Origin: Bacilli bacterium
GTDB lineage: Bacteria > Bacillota_I > Bacilli_A > RF39 > UBA660
Assembly: GCA_017541885.1 (NCBI GenBank)
Contig: JAFXYF010000015.1
Span: forward strand, 1 to 64,000
DNA: 64,000 bases
Direction of reading: 5' to 3'
Under the pieces are notes generated by a model. The model worked only from the letters and a program-made list of their open reading frames with translations. It did not search any database and was not told where the DNA came from. The position numbers were made by a program, and so were the translations under genes. Positions within the stretch are counted from its first letter, which is position 1. Every line of letters starts with the position of its first letter. Of this stretch, positions 52,301 through 60,401 are shown in pieces.

Positions 52301-53764
52301 ATGGCAAAAGAAAAGAAGAACAAATTTTTATTCGTAGATGAGAAAAAATCTGCCAAAAAAGATACTACACCTGATACAGAAAATGAGACTAAAGAGAAGA
52401 AGAAAAAGAAGAATAAAAAAGAACATCATTACTATGGTCCTTTTGAATTTTCTTTTAACTTTATAAGTTTAGTTCTTGTAATTTGTGTTGGATTGTATTT
52501 TGGTGGAAGAAGTTTTTATTACTATAGTCTACAGAATCAAAAGACACGTGAAACTGCACAAACTTTAAATGGAGTAATTTTAGCTAATAATAAATTAGTT
52601 AAAGATGATACAGAAGGTCTACATCAAGATGAGAATGGATTCTTCTTTAAAGGAAATGTAACAAATAATTATGTTTGGTTTGCAAATAGAATGTTCCGTG
52701 TACTTAGAGTTAATGAAGATGATACGATTAAGTTAGTTTCAAATGATTTAGTTGCTTCTTTCATGTGGGGTGAAAAGCCAGACTATGATCGCTCAAATTT
52801 AAAAATATGGTTAACTGAAGTAGAAAAGATTAAAGAGTCTGGAGTATATTATAAGACTATACCTGCTCAAGATCGTTTTATTGTTAAGACTAAATATACA
52901 ATTGATAAATTAAATGAAGCTAAAGTAGAAAAAGGAGATATTATTTTAGAAGATGATATTGTAAGTATTACTTTAGGTGATTATATTGAAGCTGGTGGAA
53001 AAAACAGTTTCTTAAATAATGGTAAATTATATTATATTTTAGGTTATAACAACTATGATGAGAATCTATACATTGAGGAAGATGGAAGTATTATGAGTAC
53101 TGATACTATGGAAGGATATGGTATTAGAGCTGTATTTACTATGAATAAGAATATTCCTGTTTCTCAAGGAGATGGAACTAAAGATAATCCATATGTTATT
53201 GATCAAGGAGAAGATACAAACTATGTAGATAGTTATGTTAAGCTTGGTAATGATACATGGAAAGTATATGAACAAAAAGATGGTATTATTAAGATGTACT
53301 TAAATGGTTATATTACTGTTAATGGTAATCAATTAGTACGTAGATATAGTGCTCATGATAATAAATTTAATTACTTTGTTGAAGATAATATTGGATACTA
53401 TTTATATCATGATTATGTAAAAGGATTAAGTTATGGTAAATATATTGTTTCTAATAAATATCCTTATGGAGAATTAAGTGATGAAGTAGGATATTATTAT
53501 CCAAATGTTTATAAAGAAACATATAATGAGAGAATTGGTTTACTTAATATTTTTGATTATGTATCTAATAATGATATATGTGATTTCTTTAGGGATAATA
53601 CAGGACCTAGCATGAGTACTAGTCAATATACAGTAGCAGCTAATGGTTTACTTGAAGAAGTAGAAGTTACTGAACAAAAACATATTGTTCCAGTTATTTC
53701 TATTAAGACTAGTTCAATTAAAAATGGTAATGGAAGAATAGATAATCCTTATGTAGTGGAGTGA
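52301..53764 (+). CDS. Membrane-anchored surface protein with two 'DNPYV'-ended modules
   Basis: This is a 487-residue protein starting at ATG 52301 (GGAGTG upstream). A strongly basic, Lys-rich cytoplasmic stretch (1-50) precedes one membrane segment (about 55-75). The outside part has two similar modules, each with a YVWFANRMFRVLRV or YVKLGNDTWKVYE strand pair and each ending in a GDGTKDNPYVI or GNGRIDNPYVV turn. The same type of module is inserted in the giant protein at 21066 (TYRIIGLFN, SSDPFVI). No catalytic motif is seen. It is translationally adjacent to NAGPA copy 2 (4 bp). Confidence 0.65.
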   Translation: MAKEKKNKFLFVDEKKSAKKDTTPDTENETKEKKKKKNKKEHHYYGPFEFSFNFISLVLVICVGLYFGGRSFYYYSLQNQKTRETAQTLNGVILANNKLVKDDTEGLHQDENGFFFKGNVTNNYVWFANRMFRVLRVNEDDTIKLVSNDLVASFMWGEKPDYDRSNLKIWLTEVEKIKESGVYYKTIPAQDRFIVKTKYTIDKLNEAKVEKGDIILEDDIVSITLGDYIEAGGKNSFLNNGKLYYILGYNNYDENLYIEEDGSIMSTDTMEGYGIRAVFTMNKNIPVSQGDGTKDNPYVIDQGEDTNYVDSYVKLGNDTWKVYEQKDGIIKMYLNGYITVNGNQLVRRYSAHDNKFNYFVEDNIGYYLYHDYVKGLSYGKYIVSNKYPYGELSDEVGYYYPNVYKETYNERIGLLNIFDYVSNNDICDFFRDNTGPSMSTSQYTVAANGLLEEVEVTEQKHIVPVISIKTSSIKNGNGRIDNPYVVE

Positions 53765-53768
53765 TAGT

Positions 53769-54989
53769 ATGGCAAAAAAAGAAAAAGAGATAAAGACAAC
53801 TAATAAGGAAGAGAAAAAGAGAAAAAAAGAAGAGAAAAAAGTAGAAGAAAAGATTGTTAAAGAGGAAGAAACCTCTAAAGAAGAGAAAGTTTCTAAAGAA
53901 GAAAAAAAGGTTAAAGAAAAACCTGTAAAGAAGAAATTCCGTTTAAAAATCAGTTTCTTTACTATTCTTGTTTTCTTGATGGATCTTTGTGTAATAGCAG
54001 GACTATATGTAATTCATACAGAAGAGTTTAAAGCTTTTTGGATTCCTTCTGCAATGACTACTATGACTCATAAATATTTAGCTTATACTTTATATGATGA
54101 AGATGAAGTTAATAGAATTATGAGTGAGAATTATATAGAACAAAGTACTGAAGAAGTTAACTTAGATGATATTGTAATTAATCAAGGAGATTTATTTACT
54201 AAACGTTATACAAATAAGTATGATAAAGAAATATTTACTAAGACTCCTGGAAATGATGTTTACAAATTAATTCGTATTAATGAGTCTAAGTTTAAAGGAT
54301 GGTTAACTGTTATTTATGATCCTGCTGATGTAGAACTTGCTGTTAGTAGTAAATTAGGTAGAGCAGGACAATCTGTTAATACTTTAGTTCGTGATAATAA
54401 AGGACTTGTTGGTATTAATGGAGGAGGATTCGAAGACTTAGATGGTTGGGGTAATGGTTCTATCCCTTATGGTGCAATTATTAAAAATGGTCAACTTGTT
54501 TGGTCTCATTCTGGTGGATGGGGAAGTTTGATTGGATTTAATAAAGATCATAAGATGGTACTTACTTATAAGAAACCAGAAGAAGCAATTGCTGATGGTG
54601 TAATGGATGCAGTTGACTTTGGACCTTTCTTAATTGTTAATGGAAATGTTTCTAAGATTCACGGTGATGGTGGATGGGGAACTGCTCCTAGAACAATAAT
54701 TGCTCAAAGAAAAGATGGAGTAGTATTATTCTTAATTATTGATGGTAGAATGCCTGGATATAGTATTGGTGCTACTATGAATGATGTTATTGAAATACTT
54801 ACTCGTTATAAAGCTTATAATGCAGCTAACTTAGATGGTGGTGCTTCAACTACAATGAGTATTAATGGAAGTTTATGGAATAATCCTTATGCTGGAGGAG
54901 AATATGGTGGTAGAACTGTATCTAATGCATGGATTGTTACTAATAAACAAGGTAAGGCTGTAACTAATCCAAATAAGAATGATTATTAA
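53769..54989 (+). CDS. Membrane-anchored phosphodiester glycosidase (NAGPA family), copy 2
   Basis: This is a 406-residue protein. Residues 1-58 are almost only Lys and Glu (EKEIKTTNKEEKKRKKEEKK), an unusual charged cytoplasmic tail, followed by a membrane segment (about 60-82). The external domain has VGINGGGFEDLDG, DFGPFLIVNGN, GWGTAPRTIIAQRKDG and AANLDGGASTT, matching copy 1 at 50726 and the NAGPA family. The extension FKAFWIPSAMTTMTHKYLA is shared with copy 1. It probably acts on an envelope glycan phosphodiester, perhaps the product of the upstream glycosyltransferases; the substrate is inferred, not shown. Confidence 0.82.
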   Translation: MAKKEKEIKTTNKEEKKRKKEEKKVEEKIVKEEETSKEEKVSKEEKKVKEKPVKKKFRLKISFFTILVFLMDLCVIAGLYVIHTEEFKAFWIPSAMTTMTHKYLAYTLYDEDEVNRIMSENYIEQSTEEVNLDDIVINQGDLFTKRYTNKYDKEIFTKTPGNDVYKLIRINESKFKGWLTVIYDPADVELAVSSKLGRAGQSVNTLVRDNKGLVGINGGGFEDLDGWGNGSIPYGAIIKNGQLVWSHSGGWGSLIGFNKDHKMVLTYKKPEEAIADGVMDAVDFGPFLIVNGNVSKIHGDGGWGTAPRTIIAQRKDGVVLFLIIDGRMPGYSIGATMNDVIEILTRYKAYNAANLDGGASTTMSINGSLWNNPYAGGEYGGRTVSNAWIVTNKQGKAVTNPNKNDY

Positions 54990-55014
54990 AAAGTAGATTT
55001 TTTCTACTTTTTTT
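54988..55014 (+). terminator. Terminator of the NAGPA copy 2 unit
   Basis: AAAGTAGA-tttttt-TCTACTTT and T-run. The next extended -10 TGtTATAAT (55014-55022) begins in the T-run itself. Confidence 0.8.
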
Positions 55015-55044
55015 GTTATAATATGGGCTAATTGGGGGTGTCCT

Positions 55045-55980
55045 ATGAGAAAATTTATTGTTTCAGATATTCATGGTAACGGAGATATATATGACTCTAT
55101 CATGGGATATCTTGATAATATAGGTGTATCTGAAGATGTAGAATTATTTATTAATGGTGATCTAATTGATAGAGGTCCTGATTCTTTTAGAATAATTATG
55201 GATGTTAAAGAAAGAATTCAAGGAACTGGTAATGTTAAGATTAATTATCTTGGTGGTAATCATGAATTGATGATGTATAATGCATTAAGAAAAAAAAGAC
55301 CTGGAAAAAGAATTGGTCGTCTTAATAGTTGGATGTTAAATGGTGGATGGCCTATTGAAAATGAATTAGCTGCTCGTGAAGATGGGGATGAGCTTGGTAG
55401 TAAGTTAAAAGACTTTGTTGGAGATTTAAAGGTATATCATGTATTTGATGAGACAATTGAGAATAGAAAAATATTACTTGTACATGCTCAAGCTCCTAAA
55501 CGTGCTAAAAGATATGAAAAATTATATATAAAAGATAATAATATTGCGGTTGATAAAGCTGTTTGGACAAGACGAGAAAAAACAGATTTATTTACTTATG
55601 GAGTTAAGAGTCTTATGGATTTAAATAGAGTTGGACTTGACCCATACTTTACAATTGTTGGACACACTCCAGTGTCAAATGAAGATGGCTTCGAATATAA
55701 TAAAAAAGAACATTATTTAAATATAGATGGTGGATGTGCTGGATATGCGATTGGTAGATATGAATATAATCATGTTCCTTTAGTTGAAGTTAGAGATAAT
55801 TTCTTAGAACTATTAATATTTAATCATAACAACGAAATAGTAAAGGGATATTTCTTTAATGGAAATTTTTATCAGATGAAAGAGTTAGAACTTGAGTATA
55901 GAAAGATATTTTTAAATCCAAAATATAATGAACAAGAAAAAGTCTATAGAATGAAAATTAGAGAAAAATTAGACAGTTAA
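55045..55980 (+). CDS. PP2A-type metallophosphoesterase
   Basis: This is a 311-residue calcineurin-like phosphatase. The metal-binding motifs are in order: SDIHGN (1), NGDLIDRGPDS (2), LGGNHELMM (3), then VHAQA and VGHTPV with the late histidines. This set resembles bacterial Ser/Thr phosphatases and ApaH/PrpE-type enzymes. It may dephosphorylate proteins or hydrolyse dinucleoside polyphosphates; the substrate is not decided by sequence. It is a single gene with its own promoter and terminator. Confidence 0.88.
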   Translation: MRKFIVSDIHGNGDIYDSIMGYLDNIGVSEDVELFINGDLIDRGPDSFRIIMDVKERIQGTGNVKINYLGGNHELMMYNALRKKRPGKRIGRLNSWMLNGGWPIENELAAREDGDELGSKLKDFVGDLKVYHVFDETIENRKILLVHAQAPKRAKRYEKLYIKDNNIAVDKAVWTRREKTDLFTYGVKSLMDLNRVGLDPYFTIVGHTPVSNEDGFEYNKKEHYLNIDGGCAGYAIGRYEYNHVPLVEVRDNFLELLIFNHNNEIVKGYFFNGNFYQMKELELEYRKIFLNPKYNEQEKVYRMKIREKLDS

Positions 55981-56005
55981 AAACACATAATATGTGTTTT
56001 TTTTT
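55979..56005 (+). terminator. Terminator of the phosphatase gene
   Basis: AAACACATAATATGTGTTT palindrome and T-run. Confidence 0.78.
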
Positions 56006-56050
56006 GATTCATTTATGATATAATTGTTTATAGTATGGAGAGTGATGAAT

Positions 56051-59000
56051 ATGATGAAAATCATGGATGGAAATGAAGCTGCTGCTCATGTATCATATGG
56101 GTTTACAGAAGTAGCAGGAATATATCCAATTACGCCAGCAAGTCCAATGGCAGAATTAACTGATAAATGGAGTAGTGAAGGAAAATTAAATTATTTTGAT
56201 ACTCCTGTTAAAGTAGTAGAAATGGAATCTGAAGCAGGTGCTGCAGGTATGGTTCATGGATCACTACAAGCTGGAGCACTTACGACTACGTATACTGCTT
56301 CACAAGGACTATTATTAATGATTCCAAATATGTATAAGATTGCAGGAGAATTATTACCTTGTGTTATTCATGTAGCCGCAAGAAGTTTAGCTTCTCATGC
56401 ATTATCTATTTTTGGAGATCATCAAGATGTATATGCTTGCCGTGCAACTGGTTTTGCAATGTTAGCAGAAAGTTCAGTACAAGAAGTAATGGATTTGACA
56501 GGGGTAGCTCATTTAAGTGCTATCAAAGGAAGTGTACCATTTATTAATTTCTTTGATGGATTCCGTACTAGTCATGAACTTCAAAAAGTTGAAGTAATTG
56601 ATACAGATAAGTTAAAGAAATTAATTGATAATAAGGCATTAGCTGAATTTAGAGGTAGAGCAATGAATCCTAATAAACCTTCAATTAGAGGTACTGCTCA
56701 AAACCCAGATATTTATTTCCAAGCTACTGAAGTTCGTAATAAATATTATGATGCTATTCCTGATATAGTTAATAACTACATGGGAGAAATTAATAAATTA
56801 ACTGGTAAGAATTATAAACCATTTAATTACTATGGAAGTCCTAATGCAACTAAAGTTATTGTTGCGATGGGATCTGTTTGTGAAACTATTAAAGAAACAG
56901 TTGATTATTTATATAAAGAGAAAAATGAAGCAGTTGGATTAATGGAAGTTCACTTATATAGACCATTTAGTACTAAGTATTTCTTAAAAGAATTACCTAA
57001 GACTGTTAAGAAGATTGCAGTACTTGATCGTACTAAAGAGCCTGGTTCTAATGGTGAACCATTATTCCTAGATGTTTCTAAAACAATTAAAGAAGTAGAT
57101 GCTAGAGTATCAGTTTATGGTGGACGTTATGGTCTATCTTCTAAGAATACAACTCCTGCAATGATTAAAGGTGTATTTGATTTCTTAGATACTAGAGATG
57201 TTCATTCTAACTTTACTATTGGTATTGATGATGATGTTACTAATTTAAGTGTTAAATATGATGAAGAATTTATGTTACCATCTAAGAATGTTGAATTCTT
57301 AATTTATGGTTATGGTAGTGATGGTATGGTTTCTGCATCTAAAGATATTATGAAGATTACAGGAACTTATACAAATGCCTATGTACAAGGATATTATCAA
57401 TATGACTCTAAGAAGAGTGGTGGAATTACTATTTCTCATTTAAGATTTGGTAAGAAACCAATTAACTCTACATATTATGTAGAAAGAGCAAGTATTGTGG
57501 TATGTACAAAAGATAGTTATCTTAAGAGACTTAAGATGCTTGATAAGATTAAAGAAAAAGGAATATTTATTTTAAATACTGCAATGTCAGGTGATGAAGT
57601 ACTTGCTGCTATGAGTAATCATGATAAAGAAATCTTACAAAAGAAAGATGTAAGAATGTTTATTGTTGATGCTAGTAAGATTGCAAGTGATGCTGGACTT
57701 CCTGGAAAGATTAGTACTATTATGGAAACTATTATCTTTAAACTAGGAAAGATTGTTGACTTTGAATTTGCAGTAGGAAAGATTAAAGAGAATTTAACTA
57801 CTAAGTTTGCTAATAAGGGTGGAGATGTAGTTAAGAAGAATATCACAGCAATTGATAATTCACTTGATGCATTAACTCCAGTAAAAGTACCTTATGTAGA
57901 TTTTGATAAAGAATTTAATTCTAAGAAGAGTGTATTTGAAATTATTGATTCAATGGATGGAGATTCTCTTCCAGTTAGTACATTCTTAAAACATCCAAAT
58001 GGAGAGTTTGAAGCAGGAACATCTAAACTTGATAAGAGAGATAGTAGTGATGTTGCTCCAAGCTATTGTTCAGAAAACTGTATTGGATGTAATATGTGTA
58101 GTTTAGTATGTCCTCATGCAGTAGTAAGACCATTCTTACTTGATGAGAAAGAGGTACTTGATGCACCTGAGTCTGTTACTCGTAATTTAATGAATGCTAA
58201 TATTAAAGATAAAGATTATAAATTTACTATTGGTGTTTCTATTGAAGACTGTACAGGATGTGGATTATGTGCTGAAATGTGTCCTGGAAAGAATGGAGCT
58301 AAAGCTCTTGTCATGAAGATGAAACATGAATTACATGAAGATAAGAAAGAAGAAGAAGCTAAGTACTTATTTAATGAAGTTAAAACAAAAGAAAATGTAA
58401 TGCCAACTAATACTGTTAAGGGTAGTCAATTTGTTAAACCTAAATTTGAATTCCCTGGAGCATGTGCTGGTTGTGGTGAAACTCCATATCTTAAGTTATT
58501 AACTCAATTATTTGGAGATAGAATGATTGTTGCGAATGCAACTGGATGTTCTTCTATCTATGGAGCAAGTACTCCATCTATGCCATATAGTATTCCATGG
58601 GCAAACTCATTATTTGAAGATAATGCAGAATTTGGATTTGGTATGAAAGTTGCTGATGAAGCAATGAAGAATCAAATTGTTACTTTAATTAAGAATAATA
58701 GTGGATTAATTAAACGTAGTGAAAAAGAAATCTATGATAATTACTGTAAAGAACAAAGTGAGGAAAATGCTCGTGCATTACTTGAAATAATTAATGATAC
58801 TAAGATTGATAGATTATTAAAATTAAAAGAATTTATCTTACCTAAATCTGTATGGATGATTGGTGGAGATGGATGGGCATATGATATTGGATATAATGGA
58901 ATTGATCATGTATTATCTAATAAGAAGAATGTTAATATTTTAGTTCTTGATACTGAAGTATATTCTAATACTGGTGGACAAGCTTCTAAATCTACTAGAC

Positions 59001-59482
59001 CTGGAGCTGTTGCTAAGTTCGCAGCTGGTGGAAAAGAAACTGCTAAGAAGAATCTTGCTAAGATGGCTATGAGTTATCCACATGTTTATGTTGGAACTAT
59101 ATCTTTAGGAGCTAATCCAATGCAAGCTATTAGAGTTATGAAAGAAGCTGAAGCTTATGATGGACCATCTATTATAATTGCTTATGCTCCATGTATTGCT
59201 CAAGGAATTATTAGAGGTATGAAGAATTCTATTAATGAAGAGAAGGATGCTACTGCATCAGGTTACTTCCCAATCTTCAGTTATAATCCAACTAGTCGTG
59301 AATTTAAACTTGATAGTAAAGCTGATTTCTCTAAATATGAAGAGTTTATGCTTGGAGAAGATCGTTATAAATCTCTTGCTAAATTAAATAAAGAAGGAGA
59401 TAAATTACTAGATCAAAATAAAACACAAGCTGAAGAAACATATCATTATTATGAATCTCTTCAAGGAGAGCCTAAAGAATAA
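56051..59482 (+). CDS. nifJ: Pyruvate:ferredoxin (flavodoxin) oxidoreductase
   Basis: This 1143-residue single-chain enzyme oxidises pyruvate to acetyl-CoA and CO2, reducing ferredoxin, the central energy step of many anaerobes. Domains in order: the pyruvate-binding domain (GIYPITPASPMAE), domain II, the gamma domain, a ferredoxin-like domain with two 4Fe-4S motifs (CIGCNMCSLVC and CTGCGLCAEMC), and the thiamine-diphosphate domain (CAGCGETPY with the proximal cluster cysteines, and GGDGWAYDIGYNGIDH). ATG 56051 is chosen for its 10-bp distance from GGAG; 56045 is an alternative. It is monocistronic with promoter TGaTATAAT (56016-56024). Confidence 0.97.
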   Translation: MMKIMDGNEAAAHVSYGFTEVAGIYPITPASPMAELTDKWSSEGKLNYFDTPVKVVEMESEAGAAGMVHGSLQAGALTTTYTASQGLLLMIPNMYKIAGELLPCVIHVAARSLASHALSIFGDHQDVYACRATGFAMLAESSVQEVMDLTGVAHLSAIKGSVPFINFFDGFRTSHELQKVEVIDTDKLKKLIDNKALAEFRGRAMNPNKPSIRGTAQNPDIYFQATEVRNKYYDAIPDIVNNYMGEINKLTGKNYKPFNYYGSPNATKVIVAMGSVCETIKETVDYLYKEKNEAVGLMEVHLYRPFSTKYFLKELPKTVKKIAVLDRTKEPGSNGEPLFLDVSKTIKEVDARVSVYGGRYGLSSKNTTPAMIKGVFDFLDTRDVHSNFTIGIDDDVTNLSVKYDEEFMLPSKNVEFLIYGYGSDGMVSASKDIMKITGTYTNAYVQGYYQYDSKKSGGITISHLRFGKKPINSTYYVERASIVVCTKDSYLKRLKMLDKIKEKGIFILNTAMSGDEVLAAMSNHDKEILQKKDVRMFIVDASKIASDAGLPGKISTIMETIIFKLGKIVDFEFAVGKIKENLTTKFANKGGDVVKKNITAIDNSLDALTPVKVPYVDFDKEFNSKKSVFEIIDSMDGDSLPVSTFLKHPNGEFEAGTSKLDKRDSSDVAPSYCSENCIGCNMCSLVCPHAVVRPFLLDEKEVLDAPESVTRNLMNANIKDKDYKFTIGVSIEDCTGCGLCAEMCPGKNGAKALVMKMKHELHEDKKEEEAKYLFNEVKTKENVMPTNTVKGSQFVKPKFEFPGACAGCGETPYLKLLTQLFGDRMIVANATGCSSIYGASTPSMPYSIPWANSLFEDNAEFGFGMKVADEAMKNQIVTLIKNNSGLIKRSEKEIYDNYCKEQSEENARALLEIINDTKIDRLLKLKEFILPKSVWMIGGDGWAYDIGYNGIDHVLSNKKNVNILVLDTEVYSNTGGQASKSTRPGAVAKFAAGGKETAKKNLAKMAMSYPHVYVGTISLGANPMQAIRVMKEAEAYDGPSIIIAYAPCIAQGIIRGMKNSINEEKDATASGYFPIFSYNPTSREFKLDSKADFSKYEEFMLGEDRYKSLAKLNKEGDKLLDQNKTQAEETYHYYESLQGEPKE

Positions 59483-59504
59483 AAAGACCAAATGGTCTTT
59501 TTTC
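59481..59504 (+). terminator. Terminator of nifJ
   Basis: AAAGACCA-aa-TGGTCTTT followed by T. Confidence 0.78.
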
Positions 59505-59561
59505 TTTTCTTTTTTAAGTATTTGTGTTATAATATGTGCTATCTAAAAAAGGGATGATATT

Positions 59562-60023
59562 ATGAAAAAAAATAATAAAGATTATGAAGATGTTTTTGAT
59601 ACATTAGATGATTACTATGAAGAAGAAGGAGATTCTTTCTTTAGTTCAGAAATAGAGTCTGATTTAAGTGATGTTAATTATGATGATTTTAATAAAGTTC
59701 AAGTAATTGATGAAGATGAAGATGAAGAAGAACCTGAGGTAGAAGAGATTAAAACTGTTACTACTAAAACTACAACTAAAAAGAAAAAAACAACTAATAA
59801 AATAGAAGAAAAATTACTTGCAAATGAAGGATTAATGACTTTCTTAGATTTATTCTGGAAAGTATTTAGAATTATGGGTATTATTCTTGCAGTATTTATA
59901 GTTCTTTATTATTTAGTTAAAGGTATGTTTTCAAGTCTATTCATATATATTCTTTTATTAATACTTTCATTTGTATTTGGATTTGGATTTATGGCTTTAA
60001 TTAATAAAATGATGAATCCATAA
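59562..60023 (+). CDS. Acidic two-segment membrane protein, unknown
   Basis: This is a 153-residue protein. Residues 1-65 are highly acidic (Asp, Glu), followed by a Thr/Lys linker (VTTKTTTKKKKTT), then two hydrophobic segments (about 103-120 and 124-148). AAGGGATGAT precedes the start, and the extended -10 TGtTATAAT is at 59525-59533. No family is recognised. The acidic domain likely faces the cytoplasm. It is convergent with a putative small RNA on the - strand. Confidence 0.6.
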   Translation: MKKNNKDYEDVFDTLDDYYEEEGDSFFSSEIESDLSDVNYDDFNKVQVIDEDEDEEEPEVEEIKTVTTKTTTKKKKTTNKIEEKLLANEGLMTFLDLFWKVFRIMGIILAVFIVLYYLVKGMFSSLFIYILLLILSFVFGFGFMALINKMMNP

Positions 60024-60042
60024 TAATAAAAAAATATATAAC

Positions 60043-60073
60043 AAAAAAAGAGATGTCGGCCACATCTCTTTTT
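60043..60073. terminator. Bidirectional terminator
   Basis: The 12-bp stem AAAAAGAGATGT/ACATCTCTTTTT with loop CGGCC and runs on both sides serves the acidic membrane protein gene and the - strand RNA. Confidence 0.85.
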
Positions 60074-60181
60074 GCTTTTCATACTAAGAGGCTGCACCCC
60101 CTGAGGGCAGCCTCCAAAAAGAATAAAAAGGGGTTGGCTAGTGTGATACTAGCGACCAATTCGCCTAATTCCGAATTGGTG
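60043..60181 (-). ncRNA. Putative structured small RNA (about 139 nt), unknown class
   Basis: On the - strand a consensus-like promoter (TTGACA at 60216-60211, 17 bp, TAGTAT at 60193-60188) is followed by no ORF but by a series of GC-rich hairpins: CCAATTCG/CGAATTGG (60156-60179), GCTAGT/ACTAGC (60137-60153) and GAGGCTGC/GCAGCCTC (60088-60114), then the strong terminator at 60043-60073. The 11-nt loop of the third hairpin holds GGGG, which can pair with CCCC (60130-60133) upstream, suggesting a pseudoknot. The composition stands out from the AT-rich surroundings. I do not recognise SRP, 6S, tmRNA, RNase P or a known riboswitch. Confidence 0.6.
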
Positions 60182-60187
60182 ATACCT

Positions 60188-60216
60188 ATACTAATCGAAA
60201 AGTATCTATTTGTCAA
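60188..60216 (-). promoter_or_regulatory. Promoter of the - strand small RNA
   Basis: TTGACA-17-TAGTAT on the - strand, one of only two perfect -35 boxes noted in the window; the other belongs to the RNA at 62468. Confidence 0.68.
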
Positions 60217-60401
60217 TCAATTTTTATAAAATTTTTAAAAAATTATATAAATTTATTTCCCGTTAAAATGTTGTTTTATAAAGGTATTAGAGATTTATAA
60301 ATAAAATTTATAATGAGTGTTTTTTTCTTTAAAAAAAGAGGGGTTTATGTTATAATATGCGAAGAGAGAGACATATGACATTTGTTAAAGGAAGTGAAGG
60401 T
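60217..60401. other. AT-rich intergenic stretch before recG
   Basis: This stretch holds no ORF. It contains A/T homopolymer runs and, at 60348-60356, the extended -10 TGtTATAAT of recG. Together with the small RNA to its left it makes a 378-bp gap without protein genes. Confidence 0.6.

Noticed and set aside
60088-60114. GC-rich hairpin considered as part of an SRP, 6S or T-box RNA
   Set aside because: None of the conserved sequences of these RNAs (for example the SRP GGAAG/GCAGC apical loop or the T-box TGGNACC bulge) can be found in the transcript.
60357-60401. Upstream ATG codons (60357, 60375) as the recG start
   Set aside because: 60357 adjoins the -10 box and would precede any normal transcription start. 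60402 has a well-spaced AAAGGA and gives the standard RecG N-terminus.
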